From: Parvularcula sp.
GTDB taxonomy: Bacteria > Pseudomonadota > Alphaproteobacteria > Caulobacterales > Parvularculaceae
NCBI GenBank assembly: GCA_002704915.1
Contig: PAIP01000003.1
Span: forward strand, 1 to 64,000
Length of the DNA stretch: 64,000 nucleotides
Reading direction: 5' to 3'
Made by a program: the position numbers and the translations under genes. Every line of letters starts with the position of its first letter. Position 1 is the stretch's first letter. Shown one piece after another: positions 24,505 to 34,462 of the stretch. Under the pieces are notes generated by a model. That model saw nothing but the letters and a program-made list of their open reading frames with translations. It did no database searches and was not told the DNA's origin.

Positions 24505-25893
24505 ATGGGCGGAAATGCGCTGAACGACCTTAACCCTTATCTCCACGGCCTCTATGCGCCGGTGAAGGAGGAGGCGAGCGCCGACAATCTACCGGTTATC
24601 GGCGAAATCCCGCGCGAGCTCCATGGCGCCTGTTTCCGCAATGGACCCAATCCCGCCGCGGCGCCTAAGGGCATGCATCACTGGTTCGACGGCGACGGCA
24701 TGATCCATGGGCTATGGTTCGAAAACGGCAAGGCGCGATACCGCAACCGCTATGTCCGCACGCAAGATTTCGAACTCAACGGAGGCTCGCCGCTTGCAGG
24801 GATTTTTGAGCCCGCGCGCGAGGCGGCGGGGCGAAAGGTCAATTACCGCGACACGGCGAACACCGATGTCATCGTTCATAACGGAAAGCTGCTGGCGCTC
24901 TGGTACATCTCGGGACAGCCTGTGGCCGTCGATATTGGAACGCTGGAAACGATCGGCGTCGAAAATTTCGGCGGCAAGCTTCCGCGCAATATCTCCGCCC
25001 ATTCAAAGACCGATCCTGAAACCGGGGAGCTCGTTTTTTTCGATTACGCGCTTTACGAGCCGAAAATGTGGACGGGAACGGTGTCGCGCGACGGCGCGCT
25101 GACGCAGTTTCAGGAAATCGATCTGCCGGGCCCGCGTCTGCCGCATGATATGGGAATGACCGAGAACTACGTCATTCTTCACGACCTGCCGGTGATCTTT
25201 TCCGAACAGGCGATCCGCAATCGCATGTGGCATATCCATGTTGCCGACCAACCGACGCGATTCGGCGTTGTGCCGCGCAAAGGCGGGGATGTGAAATGGT
25301 TCGAGTTTCCGACTTCCTACATCTATCACGTCATCAACGCTTGGGAGGAAGGCGACGATGTCGTCATGGCCGCCTGCAAGATGGTTCCGAACGGTTTCAA
25401 GCCTGATCCGAAGTACGGGCCTTACGCCGCGATGGCCGATGTGCTCGCGCTTCGCGCGCAGCCTTTCCTGTGGCGCATGAATATGAAAACAGGCGAGGGG
25501 CGCGAAGAGCAGATCGACGATGCGTTGTCGGAGTTTCCGGTGGTCAACAATGACTATGCAGGCAGGAAGACGCGTTACTCCTATCATGTGGTTTTCGACA
25601 ACTGCATCGAGCAGCGCTTTTCCGGACTTCTGAAATACGATCTCGTGACGGGAAAAAGCGAGCGCCATGATTTTCCGTCGGGCGTTTACGGCTCGGAGCC
25701 GGCCTTCGCCGCTCGCCCTGGCGCCAGCGAGGAAGATGATGGTTGGCTGGTGACCTTCACCGCCGATATGGACGGCAATTCAGAAGCGCATGTCATCGAC
25801 GCGCGCAATTTTTCCGCGCCGCCTGTCGCCAAAGTGAAACTGCCGCAACGGGTCCCGGCTGGATTTCACGGGATCTGGGCGAAAGGCGCCTAG
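24505..25893 (+). CDS. carotenoid oxygenase (carotenoid/stilbene cleavage dioxygenase family)
   Basis: The 462-residue protein is a seven-bladed-propeller non-heme iron dioxygenase that cleaves conjugated double bases in carotenoids, apocarotenoids or lignin-derived stilbenes. The four iron-binding His sit in conserved places: NISAHSKTDPETGEL, LPHDMGMTENYVILHDLP, SYIYHVINAWEEGDD and the C-terminal GFHGIWAKG. The FRNGPNPA and HHWFDGDGMIHG motifs are typical of the family. ATG 24505 has GGAG six bases upstream; ATG 24493 would add four residues. No carotenoid synthesis genes are in the window, so the substrate is open. It converges with the EAL gene three bases away. Confidence 0.92.
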   Translation: MGGNALNDLNPYLHGLYAPVKEEASADNLPVIGEIPRELHGACFRNGPNPAAAPKGMHHWFDGDGMIHGLWFENGKARYRNRYVRTQDFELNGGSPLAGIFEPAREAAGRKVNYRDTANTDVIVHNGKLLALWYISGQPVAVDIGTLETIGVENFGGKLPRNISAHSKTDPETGELVFFDYALYEPKMWTGTVSRDGALTQFQEIDLPGPRLPHDMGMTENYVILHDLPVIFSEQAIRNRMWHIHVADQPTRFGVVPRKGGDVKWFEFPTSYIYHVINAWEEGDDVVMAACKMVPNGFKPDPKYGPYAAMADVLALRAQPFLWRMNMKTGEGREEQIDDALSEFPVVNNDYAGRKTRYSYHVVFDNCIEQRFSGLLKYDLVTGKSERHDFPSGVYGSEPAFAARPGASEEDDGWLVTFTADMDGNSEAHVIDARNFSAPPVAKVKLPQRVPAGFHGIWAKGA

Positions 25894-25896
25894 ACT

Positions 25897-27933
25897 TTAT
25901 TCGGCGGCCTGATGTTGCGCTTCACGTGCAGCGGCGCGTCGTTTCCAGGCCCGTCGCCAGCTTTTCGGCCAGAAATGTCTGGAAATCGGCACCACCGTCC
26001 GTTTGAGAAACGGCTTGCGGCGACGTGGTTGTTGCGGTTGCGCGGGTGCTTCCGCGTGAAGATCGCCGAGGTCTTCTTTTGCCTGCGTCGGTTGCGGGAA
26101 AAGCGGCGATGAAACGCCAGGGGAAGCCTCAGGCGCCGCTTTGGCCTTTGTCGGCTCGGGCGAAGGCGCCTGATTCGGTTCAGGTTGCGGCGGCGCGGAT
26201 GGGCGCGCGCGCGACCTTTGCTGCGGCAGATTGAGATCGCTCGGTTTGACCGGCGTGTCAGGCGTTCCAGGCAAGGCGGGCGCGCCAATGCGAATGCCCG
26301 GCTGGAAATAGGCGCCCGAGGCCCCGACCGCCATTTTTACAGGTGCGGCCGCGCCTGAGGCTCGGGCTGTTGCATGCTGCGCGCCTGCATTCTGCATCAT
26401 GGCGCGCTCGATGGTGGAAGGCTTTTTCACGTCTTCGGCTCTGGCCTGGGGAATGGCCCGTTGCGCCTGCTCTTTATTTGCCTGCGGCGCAAGATCATCC
26501 TGCGAAAACATCACCGGCGTGCCGATCTCGTCCGCAGGCGCGGTTTGCTGGGGCGCGGCGGGTTGTTCCGGCGTCTTGGCTTCGGGGGCCGGCATATCTT
26601 CGGCGACAGGCGCTGATTTTTCTTCGGCGCTCGCTGACGGCTGCGCGGCAGGCGTTTCGGTCGGTTGGGGTTGTTTGCGGGCCGGGGCGTCTTCGGCCGT
26701 AAAGGCGCGGCTCAGCCGTTCCTGCATGTCGCGCGGCGCAGGGCTTGCAGCCTCGGCGGGCGCCTCTGTGATTTCGTCGGCAGGCCGCGCCGCCGCTTTG
26801 GCTTTCGCGCGTTCAATGGCGGCGGTCTTGCGCGCAGCGCGCGCCTTGGCGCGTTTCGCCATGGCGAGGGCTTTTGCCTTTTCGCGCGCTTTGGCTTTCT
26901 TGGCGTCTTCCGCTGTCTGCGCGGTTTCCGGTTGCGCCGCAGGCGCTTCTTTAGCGGCAGGCGCCTCCGCCGGCGTTTCGTCATATTGCGCGACGCGTTC
27001 GTTGAGCCGGTTGATCAACGCATCTTCCGTGGCGCCTTTGTCGTCTCCATCTGCTGGAACCGGTTCTGCAGAGGCTTGCGCCGCCGGCGCCTCGGTGCGG
27101 AAGAGCGCCGTGAGGCTTTCCTGGCTCAAGGGTTCGAGATCAAGGAGCGCGCGCACTTCATTGATGCGGTGCGGGCGGAAGTCTTTCAACGCGCCGACCT
27201 TGCCGAGATGATTGCCTTGCGCTGCTGTAAAGCCGAGGCCGCGCAGGGCGGCGAGCGACGCCTGATCTTCGACGCCCACGGCGGTGATCGCCGCATTGGC
27301 GTTATTGGCGACATCGAGGAGATCGGCGATAGCCGACAGGCCCGGGCCGCGCACGGTGCGCGCGAAACGCAAAATCGCAGAGCCGCCGGTCTTGATCTCG
27401 TCGAAGGGAAACGGATCGAGCGAGCGCAAAAGATCGTTCGCCCGGCCTCTGACTTCGATGGCGAGACGCGCGCCGGTTTCGGCGAGCCGCTGGAAATGCC
27501 CTTGAGCGACGTCGTCGGTCATGTCCACCGGCGGCATCGGGCATTCAAGCGTCACCAGATCCGGCGGGAAGTCGTGATCGCGCAGAAGCTTGGTGAAGTG
27601 CGAGGTGAATGCATCGTCGCTGAGATCGGAGAGGGCGAGATTAACGGATAGTCCCGGCGGCCAGGGGCCGCGCCAGTCCATATAGGATTTCAGCGAATTG
27701 GCGAGCACATAGCGGGTGAGCTCGCTCATCCGGCCCTGGCTTTCGAAGAACGAAATAAATGCGCCCGGCGGCAACAGGCCGAGCTTCGGGTGCCGCCAGC
27801 GCACAAAGCTTTCCACCCGGGCGAGGGCGCCGTTGCCGAGATCGAACACCGGTTGAAAAAGGACTTCGAAGTCCTTGTTCTTTAAGGCGTTGTCGATGTC
27901 GACATTGGAAAGCCGAACTGCCTGAGCGCCCAT
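25897..27933 (-). CDS. degenerate EAL-domain protein with long Ala/Lys-rich tail
   Basis: The first 270 of 678 residues are an EAL fold with its catalytic motifs lost. The signature EAL is ESF (VESFVRWRHP), the DDFG metal motif is EVRG, and KxD is KTG (FDEIKTGGS). QGNHLGK near the end of the domain is kept. It should therefore not hydrolyse cyclic di-GMP but may bind it or a protein. Residues about 280-640 are low complexity: Ala/Lys/Arg-rich around 350-400, then Pro/Ala/Gln-rich. The C-terminus is strongly basic (KPFLKRTVVPISRHFWPKSW). The tail could bind nucleic acid or act as a polymer-like linker. Confidence 0.8.
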   Translation of the reverse strand: MGAQAVRLSNVDIDNALKNKDFEVLFQPVFDLGNGALARVESFVRWRHPKLGLLPPGAFISFFESQGRMSELTRYVLANSLKSYMDWRGPWPPGLSVNLALSDLSDDAFTSHFTKLLRDHDFPPDLVTLECPMPPVDMTDDVAQGHFQRLAETGARLAIEVRGRANDLLRSLDPFPFDEIKTGGSAILRFARTVRGPGLSAIADLLDVANNANAAITAVGVEDQASLAALRGLGFTAAQGNHLGKVGALKDFRPHRINEVRALLDLEPLSQESLTALFRTEAPAAQASAEPVPADGDDKGATEDALINRLNERVAQYDETPAEAPAAKEAPAAQPETAQTAEDAKKAKAREKAKALAMAKRAKARAARKTAAIERAKAKAAARPADEITEAPAEAASPAPRDMQERLSRAFTAEDAPARKQPQPTETPAAQPSASAEEKSAPVAEDMPAPEAKTPEQPAAPQQTAPADEIGTPVMFSQDDLAPQANKEQAQRAIPQARAEDVKKPSTIERAMMQNAGAQHATARASGAAAPVKMAVGASGAYFQPGIRIGAPALPGTPDTPVKPSDLNLPQQRSRARPSAPPQPEPNQAPSPEPTKAKAAPEASPGVSSPLFPQPTQAKEDLGDLHAEAPAQPQQPRRRKPFLKRTVVPISRHFWPKSWRRAWKRRAAAREAQHQAAE

Positions 27934-28103
27934 CCCTTAGCCCTTCCGTCGGCCAAATGGCCGCCACCCCCGGTTAACAATCCGTCCATATTCCGTGGCG
28001 CGGGTTAATTCTCGCTGAACAGCAGGAAACCGGAAGCATTCCCACGCACCCTGCGGCGATTCAGGGGATAAGGTAAACTGCTGTTAACGGTTCTGGTGAA
28101 ACC

Positions 28104-28958
28104 TTAATAATCGAACTGTTCGCGCAGAATGCGCTCTTCAAGCGACTGGCCGCGATCGAACAGCAAGGTCATGGAAATATCGCGATTCTCGCGGGCCTCC
28201 ACTTTGACCACGTCCCGCACTTCCTGATTGTCGGCGACCGCCGAAACGGGGCGTTTGTCGCTCTCCAGCGTCTCGAACATGACCACGGCGTCCCGGGGCA
28301 GGAGCGCGCCGCGCCAGCGCCGGGGCCGGAACGCGCTGATCGGCGTCAGCGCCAGCATTTGCGCCGAAATCGGCAGGATCGGCCCATGTGCAGAGAGATT
28401 GTAGGCGGTGGAGCCCGCCGGCGTCGCCAGAAGGACGCCGTCGCAGGTGAGGCTCTCCATTCTGACCTTGCCGTTTACCGAAATGCGGATACGCGCGGAC
28501 TGGCGCGTTTCGCGGAAGAGAGAGATTTCGTTGATCGCCGTCGCTCTGGCCGTGTTTCCTTCCATGGTCGTTGCGGTCATGAGAAGCGGATAAATCTCCG
28601 CCGCCTCGGCGTCCTCAATGCGCTCCGGCAATTCTTCAAGGCGCGCATCGTTCATCATGAACCCGACCGTGCCGCGATTGACGCCGTAAAAGGGCTTTCC
28701 AAGATCGCCATGGGCGCGAAGCACATCGAGCATGTAGCCGTCGCCGCCCACGGGCACGATCACGTCGCATTCCTCGATGGAATAATTCCCGTAGCGATCT
28801 TTCAGCTCGGCGAGTGTTTCCTGCGCGGCGGGACGATCGTGACCCAGAAAACCCATTTTCAGGGTTTTGGCGGAAAGCGTTTCGCCGGACGCATTTGCAT
28901 TCCCCCCGGGCTTTCGGGTTATGGTGGGCTCCGCCGCCTGATCCTTGTCCAACGCCAT
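28104..28958 (-). CDS. nadK: NAD kinase
   Basis: The 284-residue enzyme phosphorylates NAD to NADP. The ATP-binding GGDG motif is VIVPVGGDGYMLDVL; NRGTVGFMMN and the substrate motif LLATPAGSTAYNLSA are present. The core aligns from MGFLGHDRPAAQETL. About 34 residues before it are polar, lack a counterpart in the short alphaproteobacterial enzymes and may be either real or the result of a too-early start. The gene diverges from egtB with only nine bases between start codons, so the two promoters must lie inside each other's coding regions or the annotated starts are too far out. Confidence 0.95.
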   Translation of the reverse strand: MALDKDQAAEPTITRKPGGNANASGETLSAKTLKMGFLGHDRPAAQETLAELKDRYGNYSIEECDVIVPVGGDGYMLDVLRAHGDLGKPFYGVNRGTVGFMMNDARLEELPERIEDAEAAEIYPLLMTATTMEGNTARATAINEISLFRETRQSARIRISVNGKVRMESLTCDGVLLATPAGSTAYNLSAHGPILPISAQMLALTPISAFRPRRWRGALLPRDAVVMFETLESDKRPVSAVADNQEVRDVVKVEARENRDISMTLLFDRGQSLEERILREQFDY

Positions 28959-28967
28959 GGATGACTT

Positions 28968-30254
28968 ATGCCTTTAGATTTTCCAGCCGGTATCGACCGC
29001 GCCACTATAGTCGAAAGATTCCGTCGCGTCAGGACAGACAGCGAAGCCTTGTCCGCGCCTTTGTCGCCCGAGGATTGCCTTTTGCAGTCCATGGAGGCGG
29101 CGAGCCCGGTGAAATGGAACCTCGCTCATACGAGCTGGTTTTTCGAAACCTTCATCCTGACGTCTCATGCGCCGGATTATGAGCCGTTTCATCCGGATTT
29201 CTGCTATCTCTTCAACTCCTATTACAATGGCGTGGGCGACCGCCATCCGCGCGATATTCGCGGGCTCGTCTCGCGTCCCTCGCTGGAACGGGTCTACGCC
29301 TATCGCAAACATGTAAACGAGGCGATGACCGCGTTCATCGAAAAGGCGGACGAAAAAACGCTGGCGGCGATCCTGCCCTTGCTGAATCTCGGTTTCGCCC
29401 ATGAAGAACAGCATCAGGAATTGCTGGTCACCGATCTGCAGCACGCCATGTCCTTCAATCCGACGAAGCCTGTCGTCTACGAGGATGCGGGCGCGGGCGA
29501 ACGCAATGCGGCGCCGGAAATGCGCTGGCGGCGGATGGAAGGCGGCCTTTGCGACATCGGCTGGGACGGCGACGGATTCGCCTTCGACAATGAGGGCCCC
29601 CGTCACAAGATTTACCTTCATCCGTTCGAACTCGCGAACCGGCCGGTGACCAATGCGGAGTTCATCGCCTTCATCGAGGACGGCGGATATGAAACGCCGG
29701 ATCACTGGCTGTCCGATGGCTGGGATGCGGTGCAAGCCGAAGGCTGGAAGGCGCCGCTTTACTGGCGAAAGGACAGTGACCGCTGGCTGCAATATTCACT
29801 GTTTGGCGAGCGCGAAATCGATCCGCATGCGCCGGTTTGTCATGTGAGCCATTTCGAGGCGGCGGCCTATGCGAGCTGGGCCGGCGCGCGTCTGCCGACG
29901 GAAGTCGAATGGGAGGCGGCGGCGTCGCTGTTCCCCACAGAAGGCCGCTTCATGAAAGAGGGCGCGCCGCGGGCCCCGGCGCCTGCGCCCGAGCCCAAAG
30001 GCGACGAACTCCTGCAGCTTTTCGGCGATGTCTGGGAATGGACGGCGAGCGCCTATCTTCCCTATCCGGGCTTTGCTGTCGCAGACGGCGCGGTGGGCGA
30101 ATATAACGGCAAGTTCATGTCGGGGCAGATGGTGCTGCGGGGCGGTTCCTGCGCCAGCCCGGAAGGGCATTTGCGCGTATCCTACCGCAATTTCTTCCCG
30201 CCGGATTCGCGGTGGCAGTTTTCCGGCTTCCGGCTCGCCCGGGACATCAACTGA
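28968..30254 (+). CDS. egtB: EgtB-type sulfoxide synthase (ergothioneine biosynthesis homologue)
   Basis: The 428-residue protein has an N-terminal DinB-like domain with the iron motif HxxxHxE (AHEEQHQELL, about residues 145-154). Its C-terminal FGE-sulfatase domain has WEWTASAYLPYPGF and RGGSCASPEGHLRVSYRNFF, ending GFRLARDI. EgtB joins gamma-glutamylcysteine or cysteine to trimethylhistidine using oxygen. The partner methyltransferase EgtD, often adjacent, is not in the window, so it may be elsewhere or this may be a related sulfoxide synthase with another substrate. It diverges from nadK. Confidence 0.88.
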   Translation: MPLDFPAGIDRATIVERFRRVRTDSEALSAPLSPEDCLLQSMEAASPVKWNLAHTSWFFETFILTSHAPDYEPFHPDFCYLFNSYYNGVGDRHPRDIRGLVSRPSLERVYAYRKHVNEAMTAFIEKADEKTLAAILPLLNLGFAHEEQHQELLVTDLQHAMSFNPTKPVVYEDAGAGERNAAPEMRWRRMEGGLCDIGWDGDGFAFDNEGPRHKIYLHPFELANRPVTNAEFIAFIEDGGYETPDHWLSDGWDAVQAEGWKAPLYWRKDSDRWLQYSLFGEREIDPHAPVCHVSHFEAAAYASWAGARLPTEVEWEAAASLFPTEGRFMKEGAPRAPAPAPEPKGDELLQLFGDVWEWTASAYLPYPGFAVADGAVGEYNGKFMSGQMVLRGGSCASPEGHLRVSYRNFFPPDSRWQFSGFRLARDIN

Positions 30255-30324
30255 TCTCTGTCATGGCGTTTGCCGGCTCCATCTTCTAGGATTGAAGAAA
30301 CGACAGAGCCGAGGAGGAACGGTC

Positions 30325-31158
30325 ATGACGGCGCAGATGAAAGTCAATCAGGGCATCGATAAAGAGCCGGGTTTCGACATCCCCGATCCCTTAAGCCTGC
30401 CGTCGCTCAAGGGAAAAGTGAGCGACGAGGAATGGAAGCTGCGCTGCGATCTGGCGGCGACTTACCGGCTCGCCTCGATCTACGGCATGACCGACATGAT
30501 CTTCACGCATTTTTCCGTGCGCTGCCCCGATGAAGGCGGCAAGGCGCGATTCCTCATCAACCCCTACGGCGTTTTCTTCGACGAGATGACGGCATCGGCC
30601 CTGATCAAGGTCGATGTAGACGGGCAGGTCGTCGAGGAAACGCCCTATTTCTCCAACCCGGCAGGCTTCACCATTCACTCCGCTGTGCATATGGCGCGCG
30701 ACGACGCCCATGCGGTGTTGCACGTCCACAGTCCCTATGGCGTCGCGGTTTCGGCGCAGCAGGACGGTCTCAAGCGCTACACGCAGTTCTCCATGGTGGT
30801 GCATGACGATCTCGCCTATCACGACTATGAGGGCATCGCGACGGATCTCGACGAACGCGAACGCCTTGTCGCCGATATGGGCGCCCATCATTTCATGATC
30901 CTGCGCAATCACGGCACGCTGACCGTGGGCGCCAATTGCGCGACGGCGTTCCTGCGCCTCTATTTTCTCGAACAGGCCTGCAAGGCGCAGATCCTCGCGC
31001 AGTCGGACACGAAACCGCCGCGCGAAGAAAGCGAGGCAATGAGCGCCAAGGTGATGCAGCAGGGATCGCCCGCCTTCATCCCCGGCCTCGGCGACAATCT
31101 CGCATGGCCCGGTTTGCTCCGCAGATTGAACAGAATGAATCCGGGGTATGACGTTTAG
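30325..31158 (+). CDS. class II aldolase/adducin family protein
   Basis: The 277-residue protein starts at ATG 30325 with GAGGAGG upstream. The fold motifs are present: TDMIFTHFSVR, INPYGVFFDEMTAS, the zinc His pair AVLHVHSPYGVAV, and the third His in MILRNHGTLTVG. Class II aldolases cleave or isomerise sugar phosphates using zinc; this adducin-like subgroup, common in proteobacteria, has no assigned substrate. The usual catalytic Glu of fuculose aldolase is not obvious. It is a single gene 70 bases after egtB and followed by a REP element. Confidence 0.85.
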   Translation: MTAQMKVNQGIDKEPGFDIPDPLSLPSLKGKVSDEEWKLRCDLAATYRLASIYGMTDMIFTHFSVRCPDEGGKARFLINPYGVFFDEMTASALIKVDVDGQVVEETPYFSNPAGFTIHSAVHMARDDAHAVLHVHSPYGVAVSAQQDGLKRYTQFSMVVHDDLAYHDYEGIATDLDERERLVADMGAHHFMILRNHGTLTVGANCATAFLRLYFLEQACKAQILAQSDTKPPREESEAMSAKVMQQGSPAFIPGLGDNLAWPGLLRRLNRMNPGYDV

Positions 31159-31167
31159 AGAAGTTTT

Positions 31168-31285
31168 CCTCCCCCGCTTGCGGGGGAGGTGTCAGCGAAG
31201 CTGACGGAGGGGGTGGACATGTTGCATAGAGCCCCCTCCGACCCGCGCTAAAGCGCGGCCCACCTCCCCCATAAATGGGGGAGGA
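31168..31285. repeat. palindromic repeat element between aldolase and cytochrome genes
   Basis: CCTCCCCCGCTTGCGGGGGAGG starts a 118-base region of nested palindromes. It includes GTCAGCGAAGCTGAC, CCGCGCTAAAGCGCGG and a closing CCTCCCCCATAAATGGGGGAGG. This is a typical proteobacterial dispersed intergenic repeat. A fragment of the same type lies at about 38188-38206. Confidence 0.8.
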
Positions 31286-31312
31286 GAAACAATGCAATAA
31301 TACCTTTTCAGG

Positions 31313-31747
31313 CTACTTCAGCGTTTTCAGATAAGCGATGAGGTCGGCGCGCCTTTCCGCGTCGCGCTGGCCGGCATAGGCCATGCGGTTTCCTCTGATG
31401 AAGCCTTGCGGGTTCTCGATATAGGCGTCGAGATTTTCTTCCGTCCAGACGAGCCCGGAATCTGCGAGCGCCTGGGAATAGGCGAAGCCGTCCTGCTTGC
31501 CCGCTTCCTGTCCGACAATGCCGAAGAGATTGGGGCCGACGCGGTGCGGGTCGCCCTGTTTCGCCGTGTGGCAGATGGCGCATTCATTGAAAAGCCGCCG
31601 GCCGCGGTCTTCCGGAGAGGCCGGGGGCGCTTCGGCGGTCTGGATCGCTGCGCCCGCCGGTGCAGTTCCTCCCGATGGGGCGTCATCGCTTTGTCCGCCG
31701 CAGGCGGCGAGGGCGACAGCGGCGGCGGCGGCCAAGGCGTATTTCAT
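31313..31747 (-). CDS. lipoprotein c-type cytochrome (monoheme)
   Basis: The 144-residue protein has a signal with lipobox (AVALAAC, Cys16), a Gly/Ala/Pro linker to about residue 45, and one cytochrome c domain. The heme site is CAICH at about 57-61, the GPNLFGIVG loop follows, and the likely axial Met is in RGNRMAYAG. It resembles soluble cytochrome c2 or c550 tethered to the periplasmic face of a membrane. It probably carries electrons to an oxidase or peroxidase. No oxidase gene is nearby. Confidence 0.9.
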   Translation of the reverse strand: MKYALAAAAAVALAACGGQSDDAPSGGTAPAGAAIQTAEAPPASPEDRGRRLFNECAICHTAKQGDPHRVGPNLFGIVGQEAGKQDGFAYSQALADSGLVWTEENLDAYIENPQGFIRGNRMAYAGQRDAERRADLIAYLKTLK

Positions 31748-31823
31748 GAAAGCTCCCAGACTTGAACCGGACCTCTATACCCCCTAGTCAGACCGCGTCC
31801 AATCCGTTATCGGTGCGGCCAAT

Positions 31824-31899
31824 GCCCCTATAGCTCAGCTGGTAGAGCAAGTGATTTGTAATCACTAGGTCGTTCGTTCGAGTCGGACTGGGGGCACCA
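31824..31899 (+). tRNA. tRNA-Thr (anticodon TGT)
   Basis: The 76-nt sequence has acceptor stem GCCCCTA/TGGGGGC, D-arm GCTCAGCTGGTAGAGC, anticodon arm AGTGATTTGTAATCACT with TGT, a T-arm with loop TTCGAGT, and encoded ACCA. The T-stem holds one G-T pair. No repeat of its 3' end was seen downstream, so there is no sign of an element here. Confidence 0.96.
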
Positions 31900-31932
31900 T
31901 TTCAAGAATGTAAGGTCTGAAAACTGCGGCGC

Positions 31933-32133
31933 CTAAGCGGCGCGGCTGTGTTCTTCATCGGCGCCGACAGGCGCGGGGGCGAGGGGTTGCGGTTCGCTTT
32001 TTTCCTGCCGGCATTTGCAGGCGTAGCACCAGCGCATGCCGTCATGCCACTCGCTCCATGCGTGAAGCCCGAAGCGGCAGATATGCGGCCGCGCGAGCCA
32101 GCCAAAGAATGTTTCCAAGTCTATGCCGATCAC
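31933..32133 (-). CDS. small Cys/His-rich protein
   Basis: The 66-residue product has a conserved-looking core of aromatic and Cys/His residues: FFGWLARPHICRFGLHAWSE, then WHDGMRWCYACKCRQEK. One Cys-His group and the CYACKC cluster could hold a zinc ion. The last 20 residues are Ala/Pro-rich. I cannot name the family, but similar short ribbon-like proteins are common in alphaproteobacteria and phages. It sits just after tRNA-Thr on the opposite strand. Confidence 0.6.
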   Translation of the reverse strand: MIGIDLETFFGWLARPHICRFGLHAWSEWHDGMRWCYACKCRQEKSEPQPLAPAPVGADEEHSRAA

Positions 32134-32281
32134 AATAAACGCTCATGAATGAGGTTGTTCGCCGTGCCAAATCGCTGCGCTCTAAATGCAAACACGCTGG
32201 CGGGCAATTGGTGACCTTATGCGCCTGCGCCGGTTAAAAAAAGCTTTCCTGCCTGAAGGCCGCGCAACCGTCACAGCAAAA

Positions 32282-32304
32282 AGCCGGCCCACAATGGGCC
32301 GGCT
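32282..32304 (-). terminator. intrinsic terminator after dps
   Basis: A perfect 10-bp stem, AGCCGGCCCA/TGGGCCGGCT, with a 3-base loop lies 22 bases after the dps stop. On the minus strand it is followed by five T. The placement fits the end of the dps transcript. Confidence 0.85.
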
Positions 32305-32326
32305 CCTCAACTATATCCTCGAAATG

Positions 32327-32797
32327 TTACTGCGTCAGAGAGCGCAGCATCCAGGCGGTTTTTTCATGGGTCTGGATGCGCACGGTGAGGAGGTCTTCAC
32401 TGGCCGCGTCGCCGGCTTTTTCCGCCGTTTCCAACCCTTCGCGGGCGCGCTTGATCAGCGTTTCATGGTCGGCAAGCAGGCGTTTGACCATTTCTTCCGC
32501 TTTCGGCGGCGTCGTGTCGGCATTGTCGATCGCCGAAAGCTCGGCGAATTGCTTGCCGCTGGTCGGGGCGAACACGCCCAGGGCGCGCACGCGCTCTGCG
32601 ATTTCGTCGAGCGCTTCCCACATTTCGCGATACTGCTCTTCAAACATCACGTGGAGCGTTTGGAATTGCGGACCCGTCACGTTCCAGTGATAGGCGTGGG
32701 TTTTCATGTAAAGCGAATAAGTATCGGCGAGTGTCGCATTCAGCGCGTCGGCGACGGAATTGCGGGCTTTTTCTTCGATGCCAATATCGACATTCAT
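32327..32797 (-). CDS. dps: Dps family DNA-binding ferritin-like protein
   Basis: The 156-residue protein stores iron and protects DNA during starvation and oxidative stress as a dodecamer. The intersubunit ferroxidase residues are visible: KTHAYHWNVTGPQFQTLH gives two His, and MWEALDEIAERVRALG gives the acidic residues. The length is normal. It is a single gene with its own terminator. The 150-base upstream gap is AT-rich near 32850-32890, as expected for a stress promoter, but I could not identify a regulator site. Confidence 0.93.
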   Translation of the reverse strand: MNVDIGIEEKARNSVADALNATLADTYSLYMKTHAYHWNVTGPQFQTLHVMFEEQYREMWEALDEIAERVRALGVFAPTSGKQFAELSAIDNADTTPPKAEEMVKRLLADHETLIKRAREGLETAEKAGDAASEDLLTVRIQTHEKTAWMLRSLTQ

Positions 32798-32947
32798 GAT
32801 TGATCCTCTCTTTTAAATTCCTGTTACGACGGAGATATAGGGACGCCTTTCGGAACAATCAAATTGATAATTCCAAAGTAATTATTCGGTTTAATCGATG
32901 GAACTTTCGCCTCTGCGGGCGTCCGTGGACGCGCAAAAGTTCCGCGT

Positions 32948-34279
<1,332 letters not shown>

Positions 34280-34462
34280 CTATGGGTTAGTTTCCTTGGG
34301 TTTCCAGTTTTTTACGAAGAATCCGGCGTTAACGTCTTCCGACGCCCCGTTTTTTCACCGACCTGGGGAAAATCCGGGCGAACCGCCAACCGCAAGTTTT
34401 GTTTTGAGCCGGACGCCGTTTGTGATTTCATGACGCCCAAGCGGGGAACAAGGGAGAGGCGT

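Noticed and set aside
31902-32105. Alternative minus-strand ORF overlapping the Cys/His protein
   Set aside because: The overlapping frame at 31933-32133 has a conserved-looking Cys/His/Trp core; this one is compositionally random.
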